64,000 bases of DNA from DTU078 sp033808535 (GCA_033808535.1 JAPXNL010000001.1:6702-70701); one strand, 5' to 3'; shown: positions 44,242 through 53,371, numbered from the stretch's first letter. The notes: a model not told the origin generated them from the sequence alone. A program made the numbers and translations.

Positions 44242-46050
44242 ATGCCACGCAAGTCGCGCATTCGCAACTTCTGCATTATTGCGCATATAGACCACGGCAA
44301 ATCGACGCTTGCAGACCGCATACTCGAGCAGACCCGTGCCGTTTCCAGCCGTGAAATGGAGGAGCAGCTGCTTGACAACATGGAACTTGAGCGCGAGCGG
44401 GGAATTACCATAAAGGCGCGCGCCGTGAATCTTGCCTTTGATGCAGAGGACGGCCAGACTTATACTTTCAACCTCATCGACACGCCGGGACATGTGGACT
44501 TCAACTACGAGGTTTCACGCTCCATGAAGGCGTGCGAAGGAGCATTGCTTGTCGTCGACGCAACACAGGGCATCCAGGCGCAGACGCTTGCAAACGCATA
44601 TCTTGCAATCGACGCCGGACTTGAGATTGTGCCCGTTGTCAACAAAATCGACCTCCCGTCGGCTGATGTGGAGGCCACCCGCGATGAAATTGAAGATATC
44701 ATCGGCATACCCGCGCGCGACTGTCCGGCGGTTTCCGCAAAATCCGGGCTGAACATCGACGATGTGCTGCGCGCCGTAATTTGTGATATACCCCCGCCCG
44801 AGGGCGACGACGACGCGCCGCTGCGCGCGCTTGTTTTCGATTCGTACTATGACGCATATCTCGGCGTTGTGGTCTATATCCGCATAAAAGAGGGCACCGT
44901 GCGCGCGGGCGACAATATAAAGCTGATGTCTTCCGGTGCGGTCTACGAGGTTGTGGAAGTCGGAACGATGTCGCCGTTCGGACTTGTGAAACGCGATGTG
45001 CTGTTGTCGGGAGAGGTCGGATACCTGACCGCAAGCATAAAAACCGTGTCTGAGACGCGCGTCGGCGATACGATAACCAACGCCGACCGACCTGCCGCAG
45101 AGCCGCTGCCGGGATTCAGACACGCCCTGCCGATGGTTTTCGCGGGCATATACCCCGCCGACGGCGCAAAATACGGCGATTTGCGCGACGCGCTTGAAAA
45201 ACTGCAGCTCAACGACGCGGCGCTCGCGTTTGAGCCTGAGACCTCGATAGCATTGGGATTTGGCTTTCGGTGCGGATTTCTCGGCCTGCTTCACATGGAG
45301 ATCATCGAGGAGCGGCTCGAGCGCGAGTTCAACCTTGACCTTATCACCACCGCGCCGAGCGTTATATACGAGATAACAAAAAAGGATGGCAATGTGGTGC
45401 GCATAGACAACCCGTCCAACTACCCGCCGCCCGACGAGATAATGTCTGCCGCGGAGCCGATTGTGAAGGCGACTATTATCACGCCTACCGAGTATGTCGG
45501 CAATATAATGGATCTTTGTCAGGACAGGCGCGGCGTGTTCATCGACATGAAATATCTCGACACAAAACGCGCAGAGCTGCATTATGACCTTCCGCTCAAC
45601 GAGATTATCTACGACTTTTTCGACGCACTGAAGAGCCGCAGCAAGGGCTACGCCTCGCTCGACTACGAGCTGAAGGGCTATGCGCCGAGCAAACTGGTCA
45701 AGCTCGATTTCCTCTTGAACGGCGACCCCGTCGACGCACTGTCGTTTATAGTTCACGAGGAAAAGGCATATCCCCGAGCGCGAAAAATCGCGGAGAAGCT
45801 TAAGGAAAATATACCGCGCCACCTTTTTGAGATACCGATTCAGGCCGCGATCGGCGGCAAGATTATAGCGCGCGAAACCGTCAAGGCATTGCGCAAGGAT
45901 GTGCTTGCAAAGTGCTACGGAGGGGACATAACGCGCAAAAAGAAGCTGCTTGAAAAGCAAAAAGAGGGCAAAAAGAAAATGCGTAAGCTCGGCACCGTTG
46001 AAGTCACGCCCGAAACGTTTATGGCGGTGCTCAAGTTCGATGAGGACTGA
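44242..46050 (+). CDS. lepA: Elongation factor 4 (LepA)
   Basis: A 602-residue translation GTPase. G1 is AHIDHGKSTLADR, followed by RERGITIKAR, DTPGHVDFNYEV (G3) and VVNKIDLPSAD (G4). The LepA-specific C-terminal domain ends around GGDITRKKKLLEKQKEGKKKMRKLG. It back-translocates or remodels stalled ribosomes. GGAGG lies 9 nt before the ATG at 44242. It lies 56 nt after metA and has a strong terminator after it. Confidence 0.97.
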   Translation: MPRKSRIRNFCIIAHIDHGKSTLADRILEQTRAVSSREMEEQLLDNMELERERGITIKARAVNLAFDAEDGQTYTFNLIDTPGHVDFNYEVSRSMKACEGALLVVDATQGIQAQTLANAYLAIDAGLEIVPVVNKIDLPSADVEATRDEIEDIIGIPARDCPAVSAKSGLNIDDVLRAVICDIPPPEGDDDAPLRALVFDSYYDAYLGVVVYIRIKEGTVRAGDNIKLMSSGAVYEVVEVGTMSPFGLVKRDVLLSGEVGYLTASIKTVSETRVGDTITNADRPAAEPLPGFRHALPMVFAGIYPADGAKYGDLRDALEKLQLNDAALAFEPETSIALGFGFRCGFLGLLHMEIIEERLEREFNLDLITTAPSVIYEITKKDGNVVRIDNPSNYPPPDEIMSAAEPIVKATIITPTEYVGNIMDLCQDRRGVFIDMKYLDTKRAELHYDLPLNEIIYDFFDALKSRSKGYASLDYELKGYAPSKLVKLDFLLNGDPVDALSFIVHEEKAYPRARKIAEKLKENIPRHLFEIPIQAAIGGKIIARETVKALRKDVLAKCYGGDITRKKKLLEKQKEGKKKMRKLGTVEVTPETFMAVLKFDED

Positions 46051-46083
46051 AGCTGAACCTGTTGACGCATATATTAAACAATA

Positions 46084-46128
46084 AAAACCCGGCATCGTTC
46101 TTCGTGCGGAGCTGATGCCGGTTTTTTT
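46084..46128 (+). terminator. lepA terminator
   Basis: CCGGCATC, 17-nt loop, GATGCCGG then TTTTTTT. An A-run on the other side makes it also usable against the leftward manD transcript. Confidence 0.88.
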
Positions 46129-46167
46129 GTTTTGTATACTAATTTAGTCGTACTGTTCCATGCCGGA

Positions 46168-47370
46168 TTACGGATGATTATACGTTCCGTCGGGCAGGCG
46201 GGTCTGAGTCCAGCGGGTGACGCCGTCGTCGCAGGGGAAGCGCGCGGCAAGCTCTTCGTTTATATCTATGCCCAGACCCGGACGGTCGTTTGCATAGACG
46301 AATCCTTTTCTGTATTCGGGGCAGCCCGGGAAAATCTCGCGCAGTGTATCGTTGAGCCCTGCCCATTCCTGGATGCCAAAGTTGTGCGCCACAAGGTCGA
46401 GATGGATGTTCGCCGCATGACCGACCGGCGAAACGTCGCCCGGACCGTGGAACGCGGTGCGGATTCCGAACGCCTCGCACAGTATCGACAGCTTGCGCGC
46501 GGGAGTGATGCCGCCGATAGCGCTTACATGCACGCGGATGAAGTCTATAAGCCGCTCGGCGATGAGATAGTCGTATTCTTTGGGGTTGACGAACAGCTCG
46601 CCCATGGCGATCGGCGTCGTGCACTGCCGGCGTATCATCCGGTACCACTCCGACTGCTCGGGCGAGAGCGTGTCCTCGTAGAAAAACAGGCGGTATTTTT
46701 CAAGGTCTTTTGCCAGTGCCACCGACTGGATTGCAGGCAGCCGCTCGTGCGTGTCGTGCAGCAGCTCCACCTCGTCGCCGATGTTGGTGCGAATGTACTC
46801 GAACAGCTTCAGCGTGTTCCTGTAATACTGGTCGGGGCAGTAGTAGACGCCGTCGGGCACGCCGTCCGGCCTGTTTAGCTGGGATGCCCGCCCGCCGTAT
46901 CCGCCGAACTGGATGCGGATGTGGTCGACGCCCTGCTCCATAAACCGCCGCATGTTCTCGGCCACCTGCTCCAGCGTCGTGCCGTCCGCGTGCCTGTAGA
47001 CGCGCACCGCCGGGCGCGATTTGCCGCCCAGCAGGTCGTAAACCGGCATGCCTGCCATCTTGCCCTTTATATCCCACAGCGCCATGTCGACACCCGAGAT
47101 CGCGTTGTTTGTTATCGGCCCGCTGCGCCAGTATGAGTTGCTGTTCATCAGGCTCCACAAATCTTCGATCTGCGAAACGTCGCGACCGGCAAGCAATGGC
47201 GAGAGATAATCCTCCACAACGCATTTAACCGCCTTTGTGCGGTATGCAAAAGTGGCGCAGCCCAGCCCGTACAGGCCCGGTTCCGATGTTTCCACCTTTA
47301 CAACGACGAGGTTGCAGCCTGCCGGCGCCGTGCAAATTGCGCGTATGTTGCGTATTGTTACTGCGGACAT
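46168..47370 (-). CDS. Mannonate dehydratase-like enolase superfamily protein (ManD/RspA)
   Basis: A 400-residue enolase-superfamily enzyme of the ManD subgroup. The metal ligands Asp206 (in LLHDTHERL), Glu232 (YEDTL) and Glu258 (GELF) are spaced 26 and 26 residues apart, as in characterised ManD (210, 236, 262). The acid/base His208 is in the same loop and a second conserved His lies in FHGPGDVSPVGHAAN. ManD enzymes dehydrate D-mannonate, or D-gluconate, to 2-keto-3-deoxy-gluconate; some members are only weakly active. It follows the PL8 lyase gene by 31 nt in one transcript, suggesting uronic-acid sugar catabolism. Confidence 0.9.
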   Translation of the reverse strand: MSAVTIRNIRAICTAPAGCNLVVVKVETSEPGLYGLGCATFAYRTKAVKCVVEDYLSPLLAGRDVSQIEDLWSLMNSNSYWRSGPITNNAISGVDMALWDIKGKMAGMPVYDLLGGKSRPAVRVYRHADGTTLEQVAENMRRFMEQGVDHIRIQFGGYGGRASQLNRPDGVPDGVYYCPDQYYRNTLKLFEYIRTNIGDEVELLHDTHERLPAIQSVALAKDLEKYRLFFYEDTLSPEQSEWYRMIRRQCTTPIAMGELFVNPKEYDYLIAERLIDFIRVHVSAIGGITPARKLSILCEAFGIRTAFHGPGDVSPVGHAANIHLDLVAHNFGIQEWAGLNDTLREIFPGCPEYRKGFVYANDRPGLGIDINEELAARFPCDDGVTRWTQTRLPDGTYNHP

Positions 47371-47401
47371 AATTTTATCCTCCGATTTATAATCAGAAAA
47401 A

Positions 47402-49198
47402 TCAGCTTATCAGTATATTTATCCCGTCTGCGCCGCGCGTCACCATCACAGACCTGCCGTCCGCAAACACCGCGCCCTGCCGCTCCGGCGTGTTTATAAT
47501 CTCGGCTATCTCGCACGGGTCGGCATCTGCCGACAGCACTGCGCAAGCAATATCGCTGGGGGTATCCGGGGAGATTTCATAATACAGCGTCATCACCGGG
47601 CGTGTAACGGAGGCGGCCGACGCCGCGTCGGCGACACGTTTCCACGAACCGCTTGCCGTGCGCACGTCGCAGTGCAGACTGCGGCTGCAGAGATTGACGT
47701 AATTGAACCCGCCGTTTGCGACCATGCCGCCGCGTTCAAGGGACGAGTGCCCCTCCCGGATGTCGCCGCGCGCAAGACACTGGTCGACCGCGGTGCGCGT
47801 GCCGTCCGGTCCTGTAATGCCGCAGCCGAGTATTACCATGCCGCCGTCAAACGCGATGTAAGCCATGTAACCATTAAGTCTGTCGCCCTCGAGCCGCAGG
47901 GCGAGTGCGCCCAGCCTGCCGTCGGCGCAGCCTGCACAGTCGCGGTTTTTCCCGCGCGGACCCGCCCAGCCGCCTGTAAATGAGCGAAGCTCGTCGTCGC
48001 TGTATGCGGGCGATGTTGTGCCGGGCAATAGCGACCAGTCCCATACGGGCGCCAAGTTATAATATTCATGCCCGTCAGCCATAAAGCAGGCGTTGCCGCC
48101 TCGCGCCAGATTGTAGCCGAGCCGGTTTTCGCCGTTGCCCCACTCGGTGGCGGCGAGATCCGCATGTGCGCCGCGCACGCCCATGTGAAATCCCGGTCGG
48201 TTGTGGGAAAGAAAATATGTATGATCGAAATATTTCGTACCGGTAAAGCCTTCGGCACCTTCGTCCAGCGAGTTGTAAAGCATATTCAGCGCGTCGCGAT
48301 GCTCGTATTCGGCTGTGCGCAGCATATAGCCAATCGCCGACTTTATCGCCTCCGACGACAGAGCGCCTGGTCTTGCAATCTCGCGCCCGGTTGCGATGTA
48401 GTCCACCGCATGACACCGCATGAAATATCGCTGGCCGTCGAGAACAAACGATTCAAAGATGCGTATTTTATCGTCAGGCAGCAAATATGCCGTGCCCGAC
48501 AGCATGTATATCAGTTTTGCCGTGTCAGCCGTGAACGCCCTGCCATAGCCGCAGGAATAAAGCTGCGGCCCGTGCTGGTAAAAGCTGAAGTCGGGTTTTA
48601 TACCCTCTGCAGCGCCAGGCGCGATTGTAACCTCCGCGGCAAACCGCTCGGACGCGGCGCGCAGCAGCCCGTCGTCCCGGGTCAAAAGCGCATAGTAGAT
48701 AGTGTTCCGCACGCCCCAGAGCAGGTTTGCGCCTGTCCACTTAAGTATCGGGGGATTATGCGAAAAAGAGCCGCGCGATATGACTTTAAGGCAGCGCTCA
48801 AGCCTCTGCCCGTCGATTTTATCGCCCATAAGCAGGCATACGGCTGCGAGGTCTGTCGGTGTGCCGATCTGGTTATGCCACCAGTTGGGGTTTGTGAAAT
48901 CGTTATCGAGCCAGAAATCGACCGCCGCGAGTATATCGTCGTCGGACAGCCCGTTATCTTCTTCGGTGCGGCTTGCAAGCTCCGAGCGGAGCCTGCCGAG
49001 ATGGGACCGGCACTGCCACAGCGATACGGTCTTGTCGTTGTAGTCGATATCCGGGTAATACGCATGCGCGCCTTCTTTTATGAGCGCGGGGGATTTCCCT
49101 CCGAGCGTCACTCCGTCCACATAGCTCGGCTTGCGTCCGCCTGCGTCCTCGCGCAGTATTTTAACCGCGCGAAGAGCGACTGTGTCAAGGTCGTTCAT
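47402..49198 (-). CDS. Polysaccharide lyase family 8 protein, predicted cytoplasmic
   Basis: A 598-residue lyase resembling family PL8 (hyaluronate, chondroitin AC, xanthan lyases). Catalytic residues line up with Flavobacterium chondroitin AC lyase: Asn158 (WTGANLLW), His209 and Tyr218 (FYQHGPQLYSCGYG), Arg272 and Arg276 (TGREIARPG), with the 9- and 54-residue spacings kept. NPNWWHNQIGTP and NGENRLGYNLARGG are further hallmarks. The start MNDLDTVALRAVK shows no signal peptide or lipobox, and the length is short for PL8. It probably cleaves imported oligosaccharide rather than polymer. GGAGG lies 8 nt before the ATG, behind a perfect promoter. Confidence 0.88.
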   Translation of the reverse strand: MNDLDTVALRAVKILREDAGGRKPSYVDGVTLGGKSPALIKEGAHAYYPDIDYNDKTVSLWQCRSHLGRLRSELASRTEEDNGLSDDDILAAVDFWLDNDFTNPNWWHNQIGTPTDLAAVCLLMGDKIDGQRLERCLKVISRGSFSHNPPILKWTGANLLWGVRNTIYYALLTRDDGLLRAASERFAAEVTIAPGAAEGIKPDFSFYQHGPQLYSCGYGRAFTADTAKLIYMLSGTAYLLPDDKIRIFESFVLDGQRYFMRCHAVDYIATGREIARPGALSSEAIKSAIGYMLRTAEYEHRDALNMLYNSLDEGAEGFTGTKYFDHTYFLSHNRPGFHMGVRGAHADLAATEWGNGENRLGYNLARGGNACFMADGHEYYNLAPVWDWSLLPGTTSPAYSDDELRSFTGGWAGPRGKNRDCAGCADGRLGALALRLEGDRLNGYMAYIAFDGGMVILGCGITGPDGTRTAVDQCLARGDIREGHSSLERGGMVANGGFNYVNLCSRSLHCDVRTASGSWKRVADAASAASVTRPVMTLYYEISPDTPSDIACAVLSADADPCEIAEIINTPERQGAVFADGRSVMVTRGADGINILIS

Positions 49199-49245
49199 TT
49201 GTGTCGCCTCCGATCAAAAAATGTGCAGGGTGCCATGTTACGCCT

Positions 49246-49274
49246 ATTATAGCCTCACCTTTCATCGGTGTCAA
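49246..49274 (-). promoter_or_regulatory. Perfect consensus promoter of the PL8-ManD operon
   Basis: Minus strand TTGACA (49274-49269), 17-nt spacer, TATAAT (49251-49246). It begins right at the end of the T-tract of a leftward terminator. Confidence 0.85.
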
Positions 49275-49300
49275 TAAAAAAGCCGCATCTCCGCGGCTTT
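49275..49300 (-). terminator. Leftward intrinsic terminator abutting the PL8 promoter
   Basis: Minus strand AAAGCCGC, 6-nt loop, GCGGCTTTTTTA. It would isolate the PL8 promoter from transcripts arriving from the right. Confidence 0.75.
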
Positions 49301-49303
49301 CAC

Positions 49304-49332
49304 TTGATACAAAAATAAAGGTGTGGTATACT
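49304..49332 (+). promoter_or_regulatory. Promoter of the SRAP gene
   Basis: TTGATA, 17-nt spacer, TATACT. Divergent from the PL8 promoter, with the terminator hairpin between the two. Confidence 0.7.
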
Positions 49333-49390
49333 ATGCAAATGTATATAATATATACAATGTATATTTTTTCATTAACCGGAGGGCGGGCAG

Positions 49391-49966
49391 ATGTGCGGCA
49401 GATACACAATCTTCACGGACGCGGACGAGCGGGAACTGTTTGAGATTATAGCGGCTGCAAATAAAAAGTACGGCGACGGGAGTTTCAGAACCGGAGAGAT
49501 TTTTCCGGGCGATACGGTCCCAGTGCTGACCGTCCCGTCTTTTCGTGAGCCGTCGCTGTTTACATGGGGATTTCCGGCGCGCAGCGGCAGCAGGCCGATT
49601 ATCAACGCGCGCAGCGAAACCGCGGCCCAAAAGCCGATGTTCCGCGACGCTGTTATTGCCCGGCGCTGCATAATCCCATCGACAGGCTTCTACGAATGGG
49701 ATGCGGAAAAGAAAAAATATCTTTTCACATTGCCAGACTCAAAAATGCTTTATATGGCGGGACTTTACAGCTACTTTGGCGGCGCCGCGCAGTATGTGAT
49801 TTTGACTGCACCGGCAAACGCATCCGTAGCGGAGACGCACAACCGCATGCCGGTTGTACTGCGCCGGGAAATGCTCCGCCCGTGGCTGACCGACGAAGGC
49901 GCGGCTATGGAGATATTGCATACCGAGCCGCCGGAACTGTCGCGCGAACTCGCAGGCGCCGGCTGA
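49391..49966 (+). CDS. SRAP (HMCES/YedK) domain protein for abasic-site crosslinks
   Basis: A 191-residue SRAP protein. Cys2 directly after the initiator Met (MCGRYTIF) is the residue that forms the covalent crosslink to abasic sites in single-stranded DNA. Conserved NARSETA, the catalytic STGFYEW and HNRMPVV segments are present. It protects ssDNA abasic sites during replication. A GGAGGG lies 10 nt before the ATG. It has its own promoter and no obvious partner genes. Confidence 0.93.
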   Translation: MCGRYTIFTDADERELFEIIAAANKKYGDGSFRTGEIFPGDTVPVLTVPSFREPSLFTWGFPARSGSRPIINARSETAAQKPMFRDAVIARRCIIPSTGFYEWDAEKKKYLFTLPDSKMLYMAGLYSYFGGAAQYVILTAPANASVAETHNRMPVVLRREMLRPWLTDEGAAMEILHTEPPELSRELAGAG

Positions 49967-49988
49967 CGGGTTTTAGCTGTTCGTGCAA

Positions 49989-50097
49989 GTACCAAAGGGC
50001 TATTGTGCGCTCTCGCACAGGTGCAGGCTGATAGAAATTTAGTATTTATGCAGCACCAAAAAGCTATTGTGCACCCTCGCGTAAGCGCAGAATAAAC
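49989..50097. repeat. Two imperfect ~45-bp direct repeats between SRAP and DUF1905 genes
   Basis: G(T/C)ACCAAA..GCTATTGTGC followed by CTCGC, a short gap and GCAG..ATA.AA occurs at 49989-50034 and 50053-50097, 64 bp apart. No inverted-repeat structure or coding frame is seen, so the origin of this repeat is unknown. Confidence 0.55.
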
Positions 50098-50109
50098 GAC
50101 TATATCTCA

Positions 50110-50574
50110 TCAACTGAAGTCAATTAATTTCTCGCCCAGCCGCCTTATAAGCGCGGATATCCTGTTTGCTCTTGTTTCTTCTTTTTTTGCAAGCTCTATG
50201 TAATTTTTCTGCTCCCGCTTAAGGTAACCGGGCTGATTTTCAAATGTTTCGTATACGCCTGACGACTGAAGGCGCGATTTTATATACTCAGGCACAACAA
50301 GCTCCCGCTTTTTGGTGTCCGGCTCCAGCGTTATATGAACGCTGGAGCCGGTATCTTTGCCGACTGCCCGCCTGATAAATTCGTTATACACTATATAATG
50401 CCCGTTTTTTGACGGCAGCATTGTGTGCTCAAATCTGTGTCCGTCCACCGTTATAATAACCGGTATATTGCCCTTCGTTCCGAAATGCTCTGAAGCGGAG
50501 AAAGGGAAATATATAACGCTCCATTTAATCTTGCCTTCAAGCCTTGTTATTACGCCGTCAAATTCAAAAACCAT
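50110..50574 (-). CDS. DUF1905 domain protein
   Basis: A 154-residue protein. The N-terminal part (FEFDGVITRLEGKIKWSVIYFPF; KGNIPVIITVDGHRFEHTMLP; GHYIVYNEFIRRAVGK) is a DUF1905 domain, and the C-terminal part (RELVVPEYIKSRLQSSGVYETFENQPGYLKRE) resembles the YdeI/OmpD-associated domain fused to it in some proteins. The molecular role is unknown. It is cytoplasmic with no membrane segment. GAGGG lies upstream of the ATG. Confidence 0.85.
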   Translation of the reverse strand: MVFEFDGVITRLEGKIKWSVIYFPFSASEHFGTKGNIPVIITVDGHRFEHTMLPSKNGHYIVYNEFIRRAVGKDTGSSVHITLEPDTKKRELVVPEYIKSRLQSSGVYETFENQPGYLKREQKNYIELAKKEETRANRISALIRRLGEKLIDFS

Positions 50575-50661
50575 ATCTCTGTCCCTCGGATTATAATTAC
50601 TGTTTTCCTGCGGCGCGCAGCAGTCACAGCAAAGCGCCGCGTACAGGATCTCTTAAAACGG

Positions 50662-50697
50662 AATCCGGACCGCTTATCTGGCGGCCCGGATTTTTTT
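50662..50697 (+). terminator. Rightward-reading intrinsic terminator
   Basis: ATCCGG and CCGGAT arms around a GC-rich loop, followed by TTTTTTT. It could end rightward read-through from the SRAP gene before the leftward solute-binding protein gene. Confidence 0.65.
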
Positions 50698-50739
50698 GAG
50701 CAAAATTGCGAGTGAAATTGCGAAGATTTTCTAAAGCTT

Positions 50740-50778
50740 AAATGCGAGCTTGATAGCGATGCAATTAAGCTCGCATTT
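50740..50778 (-). terminator. Terminator of the second solute-binding protein gene
   Basis: AAATGCGAGCTT and AAGCTCGCATTT form a 12-bp perfect stem starting 6 nt after the stop codon (minus strand). Confidence 0.75.
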
Positions 50779-50784
50779 GAGGTT

Positions 50785-52278
50785 TTACATATCCATATAT
50801 TTTTCGAGATTTTCAACCAGTTTGGAGAGGTTTTTGTTCCACGCCTTCTCCTGCTTGGCTATGACCGAGGCGAACTTGGTGTTTCTTATATTATCGTAGA
50901 AGAGGTTGAGCATGCCGCCAACCGTGTCGCCCCATGTGAATGCGAAGTCGGTCGTAATGCTGTCGTGGATGAGGTCGAGCATCGCCGCAGACTGCTCGTC
51001 GCGTGAGTACTTGTTCTTGAGCGCGAGGTCATAGTACACCGGCGTTATCATGGAGCTTGACATGGAGCCAAGCGCTTCGAGCGTCGCGCCGATACCGTCG
51101 AGGTTGCCCAGCGACGCTGTAATCGGCACACCGTAGAGCGGTACGCCGTCGTACTGGTTGACTATATATTTAGGTTGGGATTCGTCATACTTGGGCAGCG
51201 GGATTATGAAATAGTCGGTTTCCATCGCGCGCATTTTTTCATTTTCGCAGGTTCCGAATGTGGAGGGGAAGAACAGCAGCCTGTTGTCAACGAACATAGC
51301 GAGCGCGGTCGCATCGAATTTATCGTTTGCTAAAAGCAGCGTCGCGTTACCCGACTCAAAGAACAGGTTGTAGAGCTTGTTGAAAACGTCTATTGTATGC
51401 TCGTTGTTGACTGTAATCGTAATGTTGCCTTCCGCATCGCGCGTGCTGTAGTCAACGCCCGAAGCGAATGCCATTCCGTTGAGGACGTGACCCTGCTGCA
51501 TGGCGAAACCGAATATATCGTTTTCATCGGACTTGCTGTCGCCGTTGATGTCCTGATATGCGCCTATCGAGTACTGCTTAAGCGAATCGAGCGTCCATGT
51601 ACCGTTGTTGACAACGTCGTAAATGGTCTGTTCTTTGTAGAGGTCGGTCCATAAACCGGAGTTGACATACATGCAGTATATGGTAGATATATAGCTGATT
51701 GTAATATCGCCCGTCGACCAGTAATGGACATCCTTGTATGCGATCTCGTCCATATACATCTGGCTCCAGTAGGGCTTTTCGAAGTTGAGATAATTTAAAT
51801 TGTCGAGATTTTTCAGGTATCCTCTCGAAGCGAGCTGGATATCAAAACGAGCGTGTCCGACAATGATATCATAATCGTCGGAATTGGCCTGTATAAACAT
51901 TCCGACGGCGTTGGCAAGCTGGTTCATGCCCGTTTCCTTGAGCAGCTGTATATCAACGTTCAAACGGGACTCGAGTGCCTGGTTGCGTTTCCACACCGCT
52001 TCGTTGATAATATCTCCGGTGTCCTGCTCCGCTTCGTCAATGTCAATCGAGCGCGCATCCCTGTCGACCTGGAATGTGATAAACCTGATGGCCTGCCCGT
52101 CAAAGTTCATCATATCCGGCATGTCATCGGGATACAGGTCTTCAGTTTCCTCCGTGGTTTCAGCAGCAGAGGTATCTGTCGCGGACTGGCTATCCTCAGC
52201 ACAGGCAAAAAGTGAGGCTGTTATGATAAAAGCAAGCACCGCAGCGAGGGTACGCTTAAAAATATCCGGTGATTTCAT
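50785..52278 (-). CDS. Second orphan solute-binding lipoprotein (sugar ABC type)
   Basis: A 497-residue lipoprotein with signal peptide (FKRTLAAVLAFIITASLF) and lipobox LFAC, a Thr/Glu-rich linker, and an SBP domain. It resembles the protein at 11457-12929 in layout and in phrases such as YDESQPKYIVNQYDG against YDEAQERYYHCINPH. It too has an EF-hand-like loop (DINGDSKSDEND). No permease lies nearby. Gene and promoter are a single-gene unit with a perfect promoter and terminator, suggesting strong, independent expression. Confidence 0.88.
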   Translation of the reverse strand: MKSPDIFKRTLAAVLAFIITASLFACAEDSQSATDTSAAETTEETEDLYPDDMPDMMNFDGQAIRFITFQVDRDARSIDIDEAEQDTGDIINEAVWKRNQALESRLNVDIQLLKETGMNQLANAVGMFIQANSDDYDIIVGHARFDIQLASRGYLKNLDNLNYLNFEKPYWSQMYMDEIAYKDVHYWSTGDITISYISTIYCMYVNSGLWTDLYKEQTIYDVVNNGTWTLDSLKQYSIGAYQDINGDSKSDENDIFGFAMQQGHVLNGMAFASGVDYSTRDAEGNITITVNNEHTIDVFNKLYNLFFESGNATLLLANDKFDATALAMFVDNRLLFFPSTFGTCENEKMRAMETDYFIIPLPKYDESQPKYIVNQYDGVPLYGVPITASLGNLDGIGATLEALGSMSSSMITPVYYDLALKNKYSRDEQSAAMLDLIHDSITTDFAFTWGDTVGGMLNLFYDNIRNTKFASVIAKQEKAWNKNLSKLVENLEKYMDM

Positions 52279-52316
52279 TTTAATTTAACCTCATTTCAGT
52301 TGTATATAGTAATACA

Positions 52317-52345
52317 ATTATACCATTCGCATTCTGTGATGTCAA
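52317..52345 (-). promoter_or_regulatory. Perfect consensus promoter of the second SBP gene
   Basis: Minus strand TTGACA (52345-52340), 17-nt spacer, TATAAT (52322-52317), 39 nt upstream of the ATG. Confidence 0.85.
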
Positions 52346-52415
52346 CAATAATGAAACAAAAGTACAACTGACGGTTTAACAACAAAGCGACGTTTATAAA
52401 TAGTGACGAATGTGG

Positions 52416-53321
52416 TTACATATAACCGCCCCTGCGGAGTTCCTCGAGTCCCCCGCCGTCCTCTTTGTCCTGTTCGCGGCCCGAACGCTCTGCAATGTTG
52501 GCAAACTTTCCTGTTTTAAGCTCCTCTATAATTTCGTCTACCGTGGACGCGTCCGACTGAACGGGCTTTGTGCACGGCGCGCAGCCGAGCGAACGGTAGC
52601 GTGTGCCGTCGCCGTGGTTGAAATACAGCGACACGACCGGAACGCCCTCGCGGCGTATGTATTCCCACACGTCGAGCTCTGTCCAGTCGAGAAGCGGATG
52701 GATGCGGACATGTGTGCCCGGCGCGAAGTCGGTTTTATACTGCCCCCAGAACTCCGGCGGCTGGTCGCCGACATCCCAGTCGCTGCGCTTGTCGCGAGGC
52801 GAGAAATAGCGCTCCTTGGAGCGGCTGCCTTCCTCGTCGGCACGCACGCCGACAATAACGCCCGTAAACGGCTCGCGGTTGGTGTCCTGCTCGTACTGGC
52901 CGGTGGCGTGGTTCATCCTGTAGCGCGGCCATTCGCCCGAAAGCGTGTATTTCAGGGCGTCGGTTTTGAGCAGGCGGCAGCACTCGATGCGCGTGGCGTT
53001 GCCGTCGGGGAATGTGCGGCGCGAGTCGAGCGCCTCGCGGTTTTCGCCGAATATCATGTCCAGCTTCCACTCGCGCGCGAGCCGGTCGCGGTACTCGATC
53101 ATTTCGGGAATTTTGTAATGCGTGTCGATGTGTATAAGCGGAAAAGGCACATGCCCGAAAAACGCCTTTCGGGCGAGACACAGCAGCACGGTGCTGTCCT
53201 TGCCTATCGACCAGAGCATGCAAAGATTTTTAAAATTCGCATACGCCTCGCGCAGGATATGCACGCTGCGCGCCTCAAGTTTGTCAAGATAGTTTTCCTC
53301 GCGATGGGTAGTGTTATCCAT
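52416..53321 (-). CDS. cysD: Sulfate adenylyltransferase subunit CysD
   Basis: A 301-residue PP-loop ATP pyrophosphatase. The nucleotide loop is SIGKDSTVLL, followed by HIDTHYKIPEM, IECCRLLK and the C-terminal YRSLGCAPCTKPV with its conserved Cys pair. With CysN it makes APS from sulfate and ATP. AGGAG lies 11 nt before the ATG. It lies 50 nt after the CysC-CysQ fusion in one operon. Its usual partner cysN is not adjacent but 7.6 kb away in the opposite orientation. Confidence 0.95.
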   Translation of the reverse strand: MDNTTHREENYLDKLEARSVHILREAYANFKNLCMLWSIGKDSTVLLCLARKAFFGHVPFPLIHIDTHYKIPEMIEYRDRLAREWKLDMIFGENREALDSRRTFPDGNATRIECCRLLKTDALKYTLSGEWPRYRMNHATGQYEQDTNREPFTGVIVGVRADEEGSRSKERYFSPRDKRSDWDVGDQPPEFWGQYKTDFAPGTHVRIHPLLDWTELDVWEYIRREGVPVVSLYFNHGDGTRYRSLGCAPCTKPVQSDASTVDEIIEELKTGKFANIAERSGREQDKEDGGGLEELRRGGYM

Positions 53322-53371
53322 GGCAATTTGTTCTCCTGTAATATGTGAAAACTGCGCCGTTTTAAAGGGAT

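Noticed and set aside
44515..46095. A 526-codon open frame on the minus strand opposite lepA
   Set aside because: It is the shadow of a G/C-rich third-position gene; it has no ribosome site, promoter or recognisable domain, and lepA is certain.
48068..49252. A 394-codon open frame on the plus strand opposite the PL8 lyase gene
   Set aside because: The same shadow effect; all catalytic motifs are on the minus strand, and the plus frame runs through its promoter.
49989..50097. Possible CRISPR array
   Set aside because: Only two diverged repeats, no uniform spacers and no cas genes nearby.
52410..53348. A 312-codon plus-strand frame opposite cysD
   Set aside because: It mirrors cysD entirely and shows no motif or ribosome site.
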